This document shows, one piece after another, positions 23,712-31,991 of a stretch of DNA of 52,569 bases (positions are counted from its first letter, which is position 1; each line of letters begins with the position of its first letter). The notes under the pieces were generated by a model that saw nothing but the letters and a program-made list of their open reading frames with translations, was not told the origin of the DNA and made no database searches. Origin of the DNA: CAYUTA01 sp964447605 (lineage in GTDB: Bacteria > Bacillota > Clostridia > Christensenellales > CAG-138). The position numbers were made by a program, and so were the translations under genes. Location of the stretch: positions 1 to 52,569 of the forward strand of contig CAYUTA010000015.1 in assembly GCA_964447605.1 (NCBI GenBank), read 5' to 3'.

Positions 23712-24089
23712 ATGCTTTCTTTCGATGAAAAATGGTCTGGCCGCCGCATGCATCATGATGAAACGGCACATGGCGGCCCTATGACGGATATGCCGGAACA
23801 TGGCCACGCGCACGGCGGCCGCCCTCATGTCCATACGAACACAAAAGCTGTGCTGGACCGGCTTTCCCGCGCCATTGGGCATCTCAACGGCGTCCGTGCG
23901 ATGGTCGAGGAGGGACGCGATTGCTCGGAGGTGCTCATTCAGCTGGCCGCCGTCCGCTCTGCGCTCAACGGTACTTGCCGCGTCATATTGCAGGATCATC
24001 TGGAGCACTGCATTGTAGACGCAATTGAAACGGGCGACACCGAAACCATCGAAGAGATGAACAAGGCGATTGCGCTGTTGCTCAAATAG
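23712..24089 (+). CDS. CsoR-family metal-sensing repressor with His-rich N-terminus
   Basis: A 125-residue all-helical repressor. The core (about 43-125) is RLSRAIGHLNGVRAMVEEG followed by the ligand pattern Cys in RDC, His 25 residues later and Cys 4 after that (DHLEHC). This is the C-H-C set of Cu(I)-sensing CsoR. An N-terminal extension of about 40 residues contains about ten histidines (MHHDE, HGHAHGG, PHVHTN), unlike standard CsoR, and could bind metal. The ribosome site GAGGT lies 6 nt upstream. It is divergent from the ECF operon; no copper ATPase or chaperone gene is adjacent in this window. Sensing of copper, another soft metal or persulfide are all possible. Confidence 0.88.
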   Translation: MLSFDEKWSGRRMHHDETAHGGPMTDMPEHGHAHGGRPHVHTNTKAVLDRLSRAIGHLNGVRAMVEEGRDCSEVLIQLAAVRSALNGTCRVILQDHLEHCIVDAIETGDTETIEEMNKAIALLLK

Positions 24090-24249
24090 CGCGCCCCTCC
24101 TATGCCCCATGCCATGTCTGCGTTGCGTAAACATGCGCGCATGCCTGTTTTATGCTTCTTCCGACGGCCTCCGTCGAGCCTATGGGGTGAACTGCTGAAA
24201 CAATACGCTGGGCGTTGATCCTGCGGACCCGTTTGAACCTCGCTTCCAT

Positions 24250-24452
24250 TTTAGGAGGCAAAGCCCGCCGAAGCCGGATGGAAGGCCGAGGGCAGCGGCC
24301 CTCCGGAGGTTTGTTCCGGTTCCGCCTGATTTGCCGGTGGAACGGATCGCCCGGGTTGGACGGTTTCCCTGTGCATGTTACAGCCCGGAACCCCGCAGGG
24401 TGAAAGGCAGCATGCGGTTGTCCCCGTCAAAAAACATAGTTTTTTGACGGCC
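24250..24452 (+). repeat. Dispersed intergenic repeat, copy B (short form)
   Basis: Similar to copy A (16781-17048), but lacking its middle module. It ends in the perfect 12-bp hairpin CCGTCAAAAAAC-ATA-GTTTTTTGACGG (24424-24450), where A has CCGTTAAAAAACAATGTTTTTTGGG. The A- and T-runs in the stem let the hairpin act as a terminator in either direction. The preceding 24090-24249 has no gene that I can recognise. Confidence 0.75.
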
Positions 24453-24454
24453 TA

Positions 24455-24480
24455 AGGCCATCCATTTTTTCGGATGGCCT
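24455..24480 (-). terminator. Hairpin downstream of the Fe-S oxidoreductase gene
   Basis: AGGCCATCC pairs with GGATGGCCT (9 bp) around a loop with six T (six A on the minus strand). It lies 27 nt after the minus-strand gene's stop. No U-tract follows directly, but the repeat hairpin at 24424-24450 comes next and could complete termination. Confidence 0.45.
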
Positions 24481-24506
24481 AAAATGTATGTGCGGTTGGT
24501 TTTAAG

Positions 24507-27176
24507 CTATCTGCCCTGTTTGGCTTCGCGGCGCTTCCTGGCTCTGATATTCCGTTTGCGTTTAATGATGTTTGGCAGGGCGGTAATCAGCAGCTTTTCA
24601 ATCGGCACGATCTTTGCGTCAAAACGCTTTTCAAGCGTGATCGCTTCAAACTTGCACTTGGTGGTGCACAGGCCGCAGCCAAGGCAGATATCCTGATTGA
24701 CGATCGCGGCGCCGCAGCCAAGGCAACGCTCGGTCTCTTTTTTCATTTGCTCCTCGGTGAACGTCCGGCGCGGATCGCGGAAGGATTTGCCGCCTTCCTG
24801 CGTGTGCCCGATCCTCTGGCGCGGCATAGTGTCAAAGCCCTCCATCGTCAGATTTTCCTTATCCAGCGCTTTGTAGACGCGCCGGTCGCGCCCGATGGTC
24901 AGGCTCTGCCCCGGCCAAACAAAACGGTGCATGGAAATGGCCGCCTGCTTGCCCGCCGCAATCGCGTCGATGGCAAACTTGGGGCCGGTATACACATCGC
25001 CGCCCACAAATACATCCGGTTCGCCCGTCTGATAGGTCAGTTCATCGGCCACGGCGGTACCGTTGCGGTTGCACGCAACCTTTGTCCCATCGACAAGCGC
25101 TCCCCATTCCACTGCCTGGCCAATCGACAGCAGCACGTTTTCCGCCTCCACGGTTATGGTTTCGTCCTCATTGTACCTGGGGTTAAATCGCTCCTCTCCA
25201 TCAAAGACGGACACACATTTTGTAAACTCCACCCCTACGGCCCGGCCGTCCTGAACCAGAATGCGTTTGGGACCCCAGCCATTTTGGATCGCAATGCCCT
25301 CTCCGGTCGCTTCCTCGATCTCCTCCGGCAACGCCGGCATCTCCCGCTCGCTCTCCAGGCAATACATGGAGACCGGACCATCTCCCTGACGGACGGCCGC
25401 GCGCGCCACGTCCACAGCCACATTCCCGCCGCCGATGACCACGGTTTTCCCGGTAAGCCTGACATCCTTGCCCAGATTCATGTCCTTGAGAAACGCCACG
25501 CCGGTGACGACGCCCTGCGCATCCTCGCCCTCGATGCCGAGCCTGCGTCCCGCCTGCGCACCGATGGCCAGATAGAACGCCTCAAACCCCTGCTTACGCA
25601 GCGCATCCAGGGTAACGCCCTTACCAACCTCAATGCCCGTGCAAAATTCCACGCCCAGCTCGCGCAGAACGTCGATTTCAGCCTCCACAACATTCTTTTC
25701 CAGACGGAATGAGGGAATGCCCAGCGTGAGCATGCCGCCAAGCTTTTCCTCCTTCTCAAACACCGTTACATGATAGCCGTCTACCGCAAGGTAATATGCA
25801 CAGGAAAGGCCTGCGGGCCCGGCGCCGATGACGGCCATCTTTCTGCCGTAATCATGCGCTTTCTTCGGGATGAAACGCACGTTGCCGTTCAGCTCCTGAT
25901 CGGCAATGAACTTTTTGATTTCATCGATGGCAATGGGTTCGTCCAGATCGCCCCGTGTGCATTCGGACTCACAGCCATGCGGGCAGATGCGCCCGCAAAC
26001 CGCGGGGAACGGGTTCTCTTTTTTGATGAGCTCCAGTGCGTCGGTATAGCGTCCCTGCGCGGCCAGCCGGATGTATCCCTGCACCGCAATGTGCGCCGGG
26101 CAGGCGGTCTTGCAGGGCGAGGTGCCGGTCGGCACGACGTTTTCCTTGCTGTCACGGTAATTGGGATTCCACCTGTCCTCTCCCCAATCGTGGTCGTCTG
26201 GCAAAATCGTCTTTTCCGCTTCGATGGGCACTCTGGTACAGAGCTGCTGGCCGAGCTTGGCCGCGTTTGCGGGGCAATTTTCCACACACTGGCCGCAGGC
26301 CACGCACTTTTCCTTGTCCACCTTGGCGACAAAGTTGGAACGAGACATATTGGGCGTATTGAAATACTGCGAGGTGCGTAACGCAAAGCATGAGCAGCGG
26401 CAGCAGTTACAGATGCCGAAGATGCTGTCCGGCCCGTCGATGTTGGTGATTTGGTGCATCAGGCCGTTTTCCTCCGCCTTTTTCAGGATTTCCAGCACCT
26501 CCTCGTAGGAGACGGGACGGCCCTTTCCGGTTTTGATCTGATATTCCGCATAGTCGCCCACGCCAATGCACATATCCTTTTCCAAATGGCCGCAGCCTTC
26601 CCCCAGCAGACGGCGCGAAACGCGGCAGGAGCAGCTGCCCACGCTGAACCTGTCGTATTTTTTCAGCCAGCTGGACAGCTCCTCGTAGGAAGCCGTTTTT
26701 GTTCCGGAAGGGATGGCGGCTTCAATGGGAATGACGTGCATCCCCGTGCCCGCGCCGCCCATTGGAACCAGATGCGCGCGGGGCGCGACCGGAACCCACG
26801 AAAGCCGCTCAAACGCACGCGCAATCTCCGGATGCGCTTCAGCCTGCTTGATGTTCATGACCATGTTTTCCATGATGCCCGGCACAAAGATCGGCAGCCA
26901 ATACATCGTTTTGCCGTCCACCATGTGCGTTTCCAGAACGCCGATATCGCATAACTCATCCACAAGCTCCTGCGTTCGCTCCAGCGTCTTGCCGGATTTT
27001 TTTGCCAGCGTTTCGAGCGGCGTGGGGGTGCGACGTTTCATGCATATGGCAACCTCCGCCTGCTCGTCGGTCACGACGCATGCCATACCGTAGTATTCGG
27101 GGTCTTCCTCGGTATACTGTTTTTTAGAGTTGGTTACAATCTGCGCCAACCGGACGATCTTCTCTCTTGCAGCCAT
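24507..27176 (-). CDS. Multi-domain Fe-S/FAD oxidoreductase (GltD-like with N-terminal Cys-rich module)
   Basis: An 889-residue fusion protein. A possible winged-helix segment lies at 50-95. A Cys-rich module follows (182-263: SCSCR, EGCGH, DMCIG, then CNCCRCSC), then a ferredoxin-like CVACGQCVENCP (291-302). A complete GltD-like part comes next: N-terminal Fe-S motifs TACPAHI and CGRICPHGCESEC, the FAD loop VIGAGPAGLSCAYYL (about 453) and the NADPH loop VIGGGNVAVDVARAA (about 603). The C-terminus (about 818-845) has two more cysteine sets (CLGCG, CLGCGLCTTKC). GltD-type modules move electrons between NAD(P)H and Fe-S partners. No glutamate synthase large subunit is adjacent, so this is not simple GOGAT. 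The partner is unknown. It is divergent from a FadR-type regulator with matching operators. Confidence 0.85.
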   Translation of the reverse strand: MAAREKIVRLAQIVTNSKKQYTEEDPEYYGMACVVTDEQAEVAICMKRRTPTPLETLAKKSGKTLERTQELVDELCDIGVLETHMVDGKTMYWLPIFVPGIMENMVMNIKQAEAHPEIARAFERLSWVPVAPRAHLVPMGGAGTGMHVIPIEAAIPSGTKTASYEELSSWLKKYDRFSVGSCSCRVSRRLLGEGCGHLEKDMCIGVGDYAEYQIKTGKGRPVSYEEVLEILKKAEENGLMHQITNIDGPDSIFGICNCCRCSCFALRTSQYFNTPNMSRSNFVAKVDKEKCVACGQCVENCPANAAKLGQQLCTRVPIEAEKTILPDDHDWGEDRWNPNYRDSKENVVPTGTSPCKTACPAHIAVQGYIRLAAQGRYTDALELIKKENPFPAVCGRICPHGCESECTRGDLDEPIAIDEIKKFIADQELNGNVRFIPKKAHDYGRKMAVIGAGPAGLSCAYYLAVDGYHVTVFEKEEKLGGMLTLGIPSFRLEKNVVEAEIDVLRELGVEFCTGIEVGKGVTLDALRKQGFEAFYLAIGAQAGRRLGIEGEDAQGVVTGVAFLKDMNLGKDVRLTGKTVVIGGGNVAVDVARAAVRQGDGPVSMYCLESEREMPALPEEIEEATGEGIAIQNGWGPKRILVQDGRAVGVEFTKCVSVFDGEERFNPRYNEDETITVEAENVLLSIGQAVEWGALVDGTKVACNRNGTAVADELTYQTGEPDVFVGGDVYTGPKFAIDAIAAGKQAAISMHRFVWPGQSLTIGRDRRVYKALDKENLTMEGFDTMPRQRIGHTQEGGKSFRDPRRTFTEEQMKKETERCLGCGAAIVNQDICLGCGLCTTKCKFEAITLEKRFDAKIVPIEKLLITALPNIIKRKRNIRARKRREAKQGR

Positions 27177-27216
27177 AGATTCCTCCCGCGATCATTCATT
27201 TTTAGACAGGATGCGC

Positions 27217-27269
27217 CGTGGTCTTACCACGATACTGCAAGTGTATATCATGCCGGGAATAAAAGTCAA
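27217..27269 (-). promoter_or_regulatory. Promoter of the oxidoreductase gene with a GntR/FadR-type operator
   Basis: On the minus strand TTGACT (27269-27264) and TATACA (27247-27242) are 16 nt apart. The perfect palindrome CGTGGT-CTT-ACCACG (27217-27231) begins about 10 nt after the -10, so it covers the start region. TGGT-N3-ACCA is a FadR-subfamily operator pattern. Confidence 0.7.
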
Positions 27270-27277
27270 TCTTTCCC

Positions 27278-27333
27278 TTGAAATTTTGAGCGGATTATCA
27301 TAAGATAGCACTGTGGTCATCGTGGTCAGACCA
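27278..27333 (+). promoter_or_regulatory. Promoter of the GntR gene with its operator
   Basis: TTGAAA (27278-27283) and TAAGAT (27301-27306) are 17 nt apart. The palindrome TGGTCAGACCA (27323-27333) follows at about +10, with an extra half site TGGTC (27314-27318). This mirrors the operator placement on the divergent side and fits autorepression. Confidence 0.7.
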
Positions 27334-27355
27334 GAATTTTTGAGGAGGCGACGCT

Positions 27356-28063
27356 ATGCGGTTTAATGTAATCACCGCCCCAACGGTTCAGAATCTGTTT
27401 GTCGAACGGATTGAGATGCTGATTCTCTCCGGCAGGCTGTCGCCGGGCGAACGCCTGCCATCGGAACGCGAGCTTGCCGAGGAGATGAAGGTTTCTAAAA
27501 CCGTCGTCCACGCCGGGCTTAAGGAACTGGAACGGATGGGCTTTGTCGAGGTAAATGCGCGGCAGGGTACGTTTGTGAGCAATTACGCCGAAACCGGCAA
27601 TTTTGAGACATTGGAGGCCATTCTTAAATTCAACGGCGGCAAGCTGGATTTTCAAAACGTCAAATCCATTCTGGAAATGCGTCTGGCTGTAGAGGGTCAG
27701 GCATGCCGCCTGTTTGCAAAGGTCCGCAGCGACAGCGATATTGCTGAGCTCCGCGCCAAAATCGCATATCTGCGCAGGATGACGGCGGATAGTTCACACT
27801 TTGACCGTACAAAAATGGCGGAGCTGCTGTATCAGTTCCATCACTTTATCTGCCTGCGCAGCGGAAACACCATCTTTCCGCTGATTATGAATGCATTTCA
27901 AACCGTAGGCGTGGTATTCTGGGAAAATTCCGTTCGCATCTACGGCGTGGAAGAGAGCCTCTCCATACTCGGCCATCTGACCGACCTGCTGGAAGCGCGT
28001 GACGCGGACCGTGCTGTTTCCTATCTTGCCGGCTACTTTGACGATTATCTGCGGCATGTATAG
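27356..28063 (+). CDS. GntR-family regulator, FadR subfamily (FCD domain)
   Basis: A 235-residue regulator. It has an N-terminal winged helix (about 8-75; LSPGERLPSERELAEEMKV, VVHAGLKELERMGFVEV) and an all-helical FCD effector domain (about 85-230; ILEMRLAVEGQACRLFA, FHHFICLRSGN). FCD regulators bind small organic acids such as lactate, pyruvate, gluconate or acyl-CoA, often with a metal held by an Asp/His set. Here the His pair is FHHF. It should repress its own promoter and that of the divergent oxidoreductase through the TGGT-N3-ACCA sites. GAGGAGG precedes the ATG by 8 nt. Confidence 0.93.
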   Translation: MRFNVITAPTVQNLFVERIEMLILSGRLSPGERLPSERELAEEMKVSKTVVHAGLKELERMGFVEVNARQGTFVSNYAETGNFETLEAILKFNGGKLDFQNVKSILEMRLAVEGQACRLFAKVRSDSDIAELRAKIAYLRRMTADSSHFDRTKMAELLYQFHHFICLRSGNTIFPLIMNAFQTVGVVFWENSVRIYGVEESLSILGHLTDLLEARDADRAVSYLAGYFDDYLRHV

Positions 28064-28174
28064 CGACGTCCGTCATATCCCCTCCTCCGGCCGTTCAGCC
28101 GTATGCGGTCCGGCGGCGGAATCTCGTCATTAAGCGCCTTCCCAGGCATCACGGCTCAAAGGGCGGTTGAATGG

Positions 28175-28203
28175 TTGCACGATTCGAAAAAATCGGCTAT
28201 GAT
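28175..28203 (+). promoter_or_regulatory. Sigma-A promoter of the glycosyltransferase gene
   Basis: TTGCAC (28175-28180) and TATGAT (28198-28203) are 17 nt apart, 49 nt before the start codon. Confidence 0.7.
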
Positions 28204-28252
28204 AGCCCATATAGCAGCGTCAGCTGCTTTCGGAAAGGCGAATTATCATAAC

Positions 28253-29170
28253 ATGCTATCTATCATCATTCCAGCGTTCAACGAGGCTGACAATATCCGG
28301 CCTGTGTCGGAGGCACTCGGCAGGGTACTCGGTGAGGCCGTCATCGAATATGAGACGATTTTTGTGGACGACGGCAGCAGGGACGACACATTTCAAAATA
28401 TTGTAGCTGTGGCCGGAGAAAACGCGCGCGTGCGCGGGCTGAGCTTTTCACGCAACTTTGGCAAGGAAGCGGCAATTTTTGCCGGCCTCGCGGCTGCAAA
28501 GGGCGATTGTTGCGCCGTGATGGACAGCGATTTGCAGCATCCGCCGGAGGCGCTTGTGGAGATGTATGCGCTTTGGCAAGCGGGGTATGAAATCGTTGAG
28601 GGTGTGAAGGCTGTTCGCGCGGACGAACACGCCGCAACCGGCATTTTTGCCAGATTGTTTTATAAAATCATCTGTAAGCTGACAGGTTTTGAAATGGGTG
28701 CATCGTCGGATTACAAGCTGCTTGACCGCAAGGTGGTCGATATTTTACTCAACCTGCCGGAGCGCAGCACATTTTTCCGTGGGCTCACCTACTGGACGGG
28801 GTTTTGCATGGCAGAGGCAACATACCAAGTGGCTCCGCGTCTGCATGGCAAAAGCAAATGGAGCTTCACCGGACTGATCCGGTACGCCTTCGCCAATATC
28901 ACAAACTTCTCCTCTGCGCCGCTCTCCATCATCACTGGCACGGGCATCGTCATGTGCGTTGTCGGCATCGTTTTGATGATTCAGACGCTCGTGCGCTATT
29001 TAAGCCACTCCGCCGTAGAGGGATTCACCACCGTGATCCTGCTGCAGCTGATCACCGTCGGACTGATCCTCATGGCTTTGGGCGTCATCGGCCACTATAT
29101 TGCAAAGATTTATGACGAGATCAAGGGCCGTCCGCGTTACATCATCCGCAAGACCACGGACGAGGGTTAA
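28253..29170 (+). CDS. GT2 glycosyltransferase with two membrane helices (GtrB/DPM1-like)
   Basis: A 305-residue protein. The GT-A domain (about 1-215) has MLSIIIPAFNEADNI, FVDDGSRDDTF, LSFSRNFGKEAAI and the catalytic metal motif MDSDLQHPPE. It is followed by two C-terminal membrane helices (about 225-250 and 262-285) and a basic tail. This architecture belongs to polyprenyl-phosphate sugar transferases such as GtrB, dolichol-phosphate mannose synthase-like enzymes and undecaprenyl-phosphate 4-deoxy-formamidoarabinose transferase. It should charge undecaprenyl phosphate with a hexose for wall or teichoic-acid decoration. ATG 28253 starts exactly at the domain; the frame is open upstream but begins before the promoter. 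The sugar is not determinable. Confidence 0.9.
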   Translation: MLSIIIPAFNEADNIRPVSEALGRVLGEAVIEYETIFVDDGSRDDTFQNIVAVAGENARVRGLSFSRNFGKEAAIFAGLAAAKGDCCAVMDSDLQHPPEALVEMYALWQAGYEIVEGVKAVRADEHAATGIFARLFYKIICKLTGFEMGASSDYKLLDRKVVDILLNLPERSTFFRGLTYWTGFCMAEATYQVAPRLHGKSKWSFTGLIRYAFANITNFSSAPLSIITGTGIVMCVVGIVLMIQTLVRYLSHSAVEGFTTVILLQLITVGLILMALGVIGHYIAKIYDEIKGRPRYIIRKTTDEG

Positions 29171-29238
29171 CCCGCGGCGCGGACAGCCCGCCGGGTACAT
29201 TCATAATTGCTAAGAAACCATATCCGGCAGAGCCTGAA

Positions 29239-29270
29239 GGGGCAGTATTTTTCCTCATCGTTACTGCCCC
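29239..29270. terminator. Inverted repeat downstream of the glycosyltransferase
   Basis: GGGGCAGTA pairs perfectly with TACTGCCCC (9 bp, 14-nt loop that begins with five T). No U-tract follows, so termination is likely but not certain. Confidence 0.45.
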
Positions 29271-29400
29271 GCACGGTATAAACGCCGGGGGAGTGCCCGA
29301 GCCGTATGCGGACTGCGCCATAGGCCGGCCGCCCGTTGCAATCACAAGCTTCGCCCGGCGCATCAGTGCCTTGGTCAGCGGTATGCCAGGCTTTTCGATG

Positions 29401-29508
29401 CATTAAAGGATGGATGATGATGCGGGCGTTGCCGGCGCCCAGCGGCTGGGATCCCTTCACGTATTCCTGATCGCGGACCTTCATGGTCTCCGCGCGCACA
29501 ACCGCGAC
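29401..29508 (-). pseudogene. Remnant of an Opp/Dpp-type peptide ABC transporter permease
   Basis: The minus-strand frame reads VVRAETMKVRDQEYVKG and PLGAGNARIII, the cytoplasmic EAA loop that couples OppB/OppC/DppC permeases to their ATPases (family pattern R-x-x-x-L-x-x-R-x-x-x-Y-V-x-A-A-x-x-L-G-A). Only about 36 residues survive. The normal continuation (RHILPN) is lost and no flanking membrane helices can be found, so it is a decayed fragment. The rest of 29171-29585 shows no other recognisable gene. Confidence 0.65.
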
Positions 29509-29585
29509 CGCTTTGACGAGTATCTGAAGAAGGAACACTGATCCTCCGCGTACACAAAGAAGTGATTAAACCGGACAGTCTGCGC

Positions 29586-30356
29586 CTACTCCCCCTGCGT
29601 GCGGTCCGACAGCGCTCTGACAAACCGCCTTGTGATGGCGTTCGGCGCGGTAATGGCTGAGCCGATGGTCAGCATGTCCGCGCCCTCAGCGAACGCGCGC
29701 GCAGCCTGATCCCGTTCCCAGAAGCGTCCTTCTGCGTTGACCGGGATCCGCACGGACTTTTTCAGCGCGGCAATCAATGTGTAATCCGGATCAGTCTCGG
29801 GAACCTCCCCGGTGGCGCGGTATTCCGCCAGCAGCTTCACATAATCCCCATGCTTGGCCCGGATGCTTGCAAGCGTATAGCCGGAAAGTGTGGTTGATAC
29901 AATGTCCGCGCCAAGCCTTTCCGCCATAACGCCCTCCTCCAGGGTGGAGATATCCGCCAGAATAGGAGTTCCGGGATAGGCGTTTTTTATTGCCTCCACC
30001 ATACGTCCGATCGTGCCGTAGCTGCGGTTTCTGGGCGTAAAATCCATGCCCAGTATGTCGCAGCCCGCTTGAATGATCTCCGCCGCCGCATCGAAGCTCG
30101 GCGTGATATATACCCGGTCGGGCATCATGGGCTTGCCCGGTTCGATCACTTTATTGACCCCGATCACCGGCAATGCGCAGGCTGTCTTAACGGCGCGGAT
30201 GTTTTCCGCCCAGCAGGCGCGGATACCGCCTGCACCGCCCTGTTCGGCGGCCTGCGCCATGAGAGCCATACAGTGTGTATCGCAAAGCGGCGACGGCTCA
30301 AATGCCTGACAGGAAACGATCAGCTTTCCACAAAGGGATTGTACGACCCGTTTCAT
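29586..30356 (-). CDS. nanE: Putative N-acetylmannosamine-6-phosphate 2-epimerase
   Basis: A 256-residue TIM-barrel enzyme that converts ManNAc-6-P to GlcNAc-6-P. Motifs of the NanE family: LIVSCQAFEPSPL at the N-terminus, GAGGIRACWAENIRAVK, LPVIGVNKV, CDILGMDFTPR, PILADISTLEEG with the catalytic Lys/Asp region, STTLSGYT and VNAEGRFW, then MLTIGSAITAP. It is slightly longer than typical (about 230). It starts 5 nt after the EIIC-EIID stop, as the last gene of the minus-strand PTS operon. Its presence implies that the operon handles ManNAc or a compound metabolised through ManNAc-6-P. No sialate lyase (nanA) is in the window. Confidence 0.88.
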   Translation of the reverse strand: MKRVVQSLCGKLIVSCQAFEPSPLCDTHCMALMAQAAEQGGAGGIRACWAENIRAVKTACALPVIGVNKVIEPGKPMMPDRVYITPSFDAAAEIIQAGCDILGMDFTPRNRSYGTIGRMVEAIKNAYPGTPILADISTLEEGVMAERLGADIVSTTLSGYTLASIRAKHGDYVKLLAEYRATGEVPETDPDYTLIAALKKSVRIPVNAEGRFWERDQAARAFAEGADMLTIGSAITAPNAITRRFVRALSDRTQGE

Positions 30357-30360
30357 ACGA

Positions 30361-31965
30361 TCACCCGATATAGAACAGCTTTGTTACAAGTCCGGCGATT
30401 GCCAGCACGAAATAGATGAGGAACATCCAGCCAAGCGCAATTTTTTTCTTCCTCATCAGCCAGAAGGTGGCCAGCGCAAAGATCAGCGTCAGCAACCCGG
30501 GGAACAGACCGTTGAACACGGTATTCATATTGATGGTCATGTCCCCGCGGGTAAATACCCAGGCGGTTTGCAGATCGACCGTTGTGGATGTAATTGCGCC
30601 CATAACCACCAGCCCGACGATGCGCAACGCTGTGGTGACGCGTTCTTTCTGTCCGCCGCCGAGTACCTGCTGCACAGAGCTCATGCCCGTTTGATAGCCG
30701 CGCTGAAAAAGCAGCCAGGTCAGCGGGTACATGATTGCCAGGTGCGCTACGATATAGAATACAGGGCCGGCAACACTGCCGGTTTCGCCCGTAAGCCCCA
30801 GCGCCACGCCAAGCAGAATCGGAATCAGGGTGCCGACATAGAGCGAATCGCCGATACCGGCAAACGGCCCCATCATGGCGGCTTTGACACCGGTAATCAT
30901 ATCATCCGGAACGCCGGCGCCCATAGCGTTTTCCTCCTCCATGCCCAGCACAATGCCCGGCACAATGCAGCCCCCGTACGGCTCGGTGTTGAAGAAGGGG
31001 GTATGTCGTTTCAGCAACGCCTTCTGCTTCTCCAAATCGCATGGGTACAGCTTTTCCCGAACGATTCCAAGCATGCGCACAATGGCCGGCGCCTCCATGC
31101 GCTCCATGTTTTGCACAGAGAGATTCCAAAGCATCCAGTTCCAGTAACAACGGCGCACATCCTTTGGGGAAAGCAGCCGCTCCTTTCGTTCCAACGTTGC
31201 TCCGGTTTCCAACACGGGCTGTGCAGAAGCGGGGGAATAGCGAATATCCATAAAGGCCAGCAGAGATGCGACGGCAAGCACGGGCAGAATGGGCAGATTC
31301 AGCGCAGCGCTGAGAATAAAGCCCAGAACGTAATACAGCAGATCGGCCGGTTTTTTTACCAGGTAGCACAGCAGAATGGAAAAACCGACGAGCGGCAGGA
31401 GCGTGCCAAACATGCCGAAAATACCGATGACTGCGACGGGCAGCGACCCGGCAACCTTTGTCGTAAAATCCCGCCCAAAATAGCAGGCGAGAAAAATCGG
31501 TACGAAGCGTGCAAGAAAATTCGTTATCTGCCCGGTAACCGGAACCCTGCACGCACGATCCAGCCTGCCGGCGTCAATATCCTGGTCCATGCGGTGCACG
31601 AACAGGCAGTTGATTGTGACCACCAGCAATACAAGAAGCACGCCGAGGAAACTCAGCACCACCGACATGGATACGGCAAATGTCGTGTCCAGTCCGCTGA
31701 TCATGGCCAGCGGGATGCCGATATAGGCGGCGAGGTTTACATCGCCCGGCATGGAACCGCCCGGTGTAATAAGCCCGATAAACACAGCCTGCACTGCGGC
31801 GCCCATTAAGATGCCGGTCGGCACATCGCCCAGAACCAGACCGACGATAAATCCCGCTACCAGCGGCCGTCCCATCGTATACCAGCCGCCGAGCGCAAGC
31901 CACGGTGAATAAATGCTGGAAAGATATCCGCATATTGCAATGAACAGCGCCTGCCACCAAGTCAT
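30361..31965 (-). CDS. Mannose-type PTS permease, fused EIIC-EIID
   Basis: A 534-residue membrane protein joining two normally separate subunits. The N-terminal EIIC (about 1-255) includes GRPLVAGFIVGLVLGDVPTG and TPGGSMPGDVNLAAYIG. After a polar linker (about 260-285) the EIID part begins at DVRRCYWNWMLWNLSVQNME and contains GMEEENAMG and MMGPFAGIGDSLYVGTLIPI, with the membrane helices at the C-terminus. Together these form the translocation channel for a sugar phosphorylated by EIIB. The start is ATG 31965 (GGAGGG 7 nt upstream); GTG 31980 is in frame. It lies between EIIB and nanE. Confidence 0.92.
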   Translation of the reverse strand: MTWWQALFIAICGYLSSIYSPWLALGGWYTMGRPLVAGFIVGLVLGDVPTGILMGAAVQAVFIGLITPGGSMPGDVNLAAYIGIPLAMISGLDTTFAVSMSVVLSFLGVLLVLLVVTINCLFVHRMDQDIDAGRLDRACRVPVTGQITNFLARFVPIFLACYFGRDFTTKVAGSLPVAVIGIFGMFGTLLPLVGFSILLCYLVKKPADLLYYVLGFILSAALNLPILPVLAVASLLAFMDIRYSPASAQPVLETGATLERKERLLSPKDVRRCYWNWMLWNLSVQNMERMEAPAIVRMLGIVREKLYPCDLEKQKALLKRHTPFFNTEPYGGCIVPGIVLGMEEENAMGAGVPDDMITGVKAAMMGPFAGIGDSLYVGTLIPILLGVALGLTGETGSVAGPVFYIVAHLAIMYPLTWLLFQRGYQTGMSSVQQVLGGGQKERVTTALRIVGLVVMGAITSTTVDLQTAWVFTRGDMTINMNTVFNGLFPGLLTLIFALATFWLMRKKKIALGWMFLIYFVLAIAGLVTKLFYIG

Positions 31966-31991
31966 GCCGTTTCCCTCCACAACGAAAACCT

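Noticed and set aside
30568..31809. A 413-residue plus-strand open frame
   Set aside because: Antisense of the EIIC-EIID gene; composition is that of a shadow frame.
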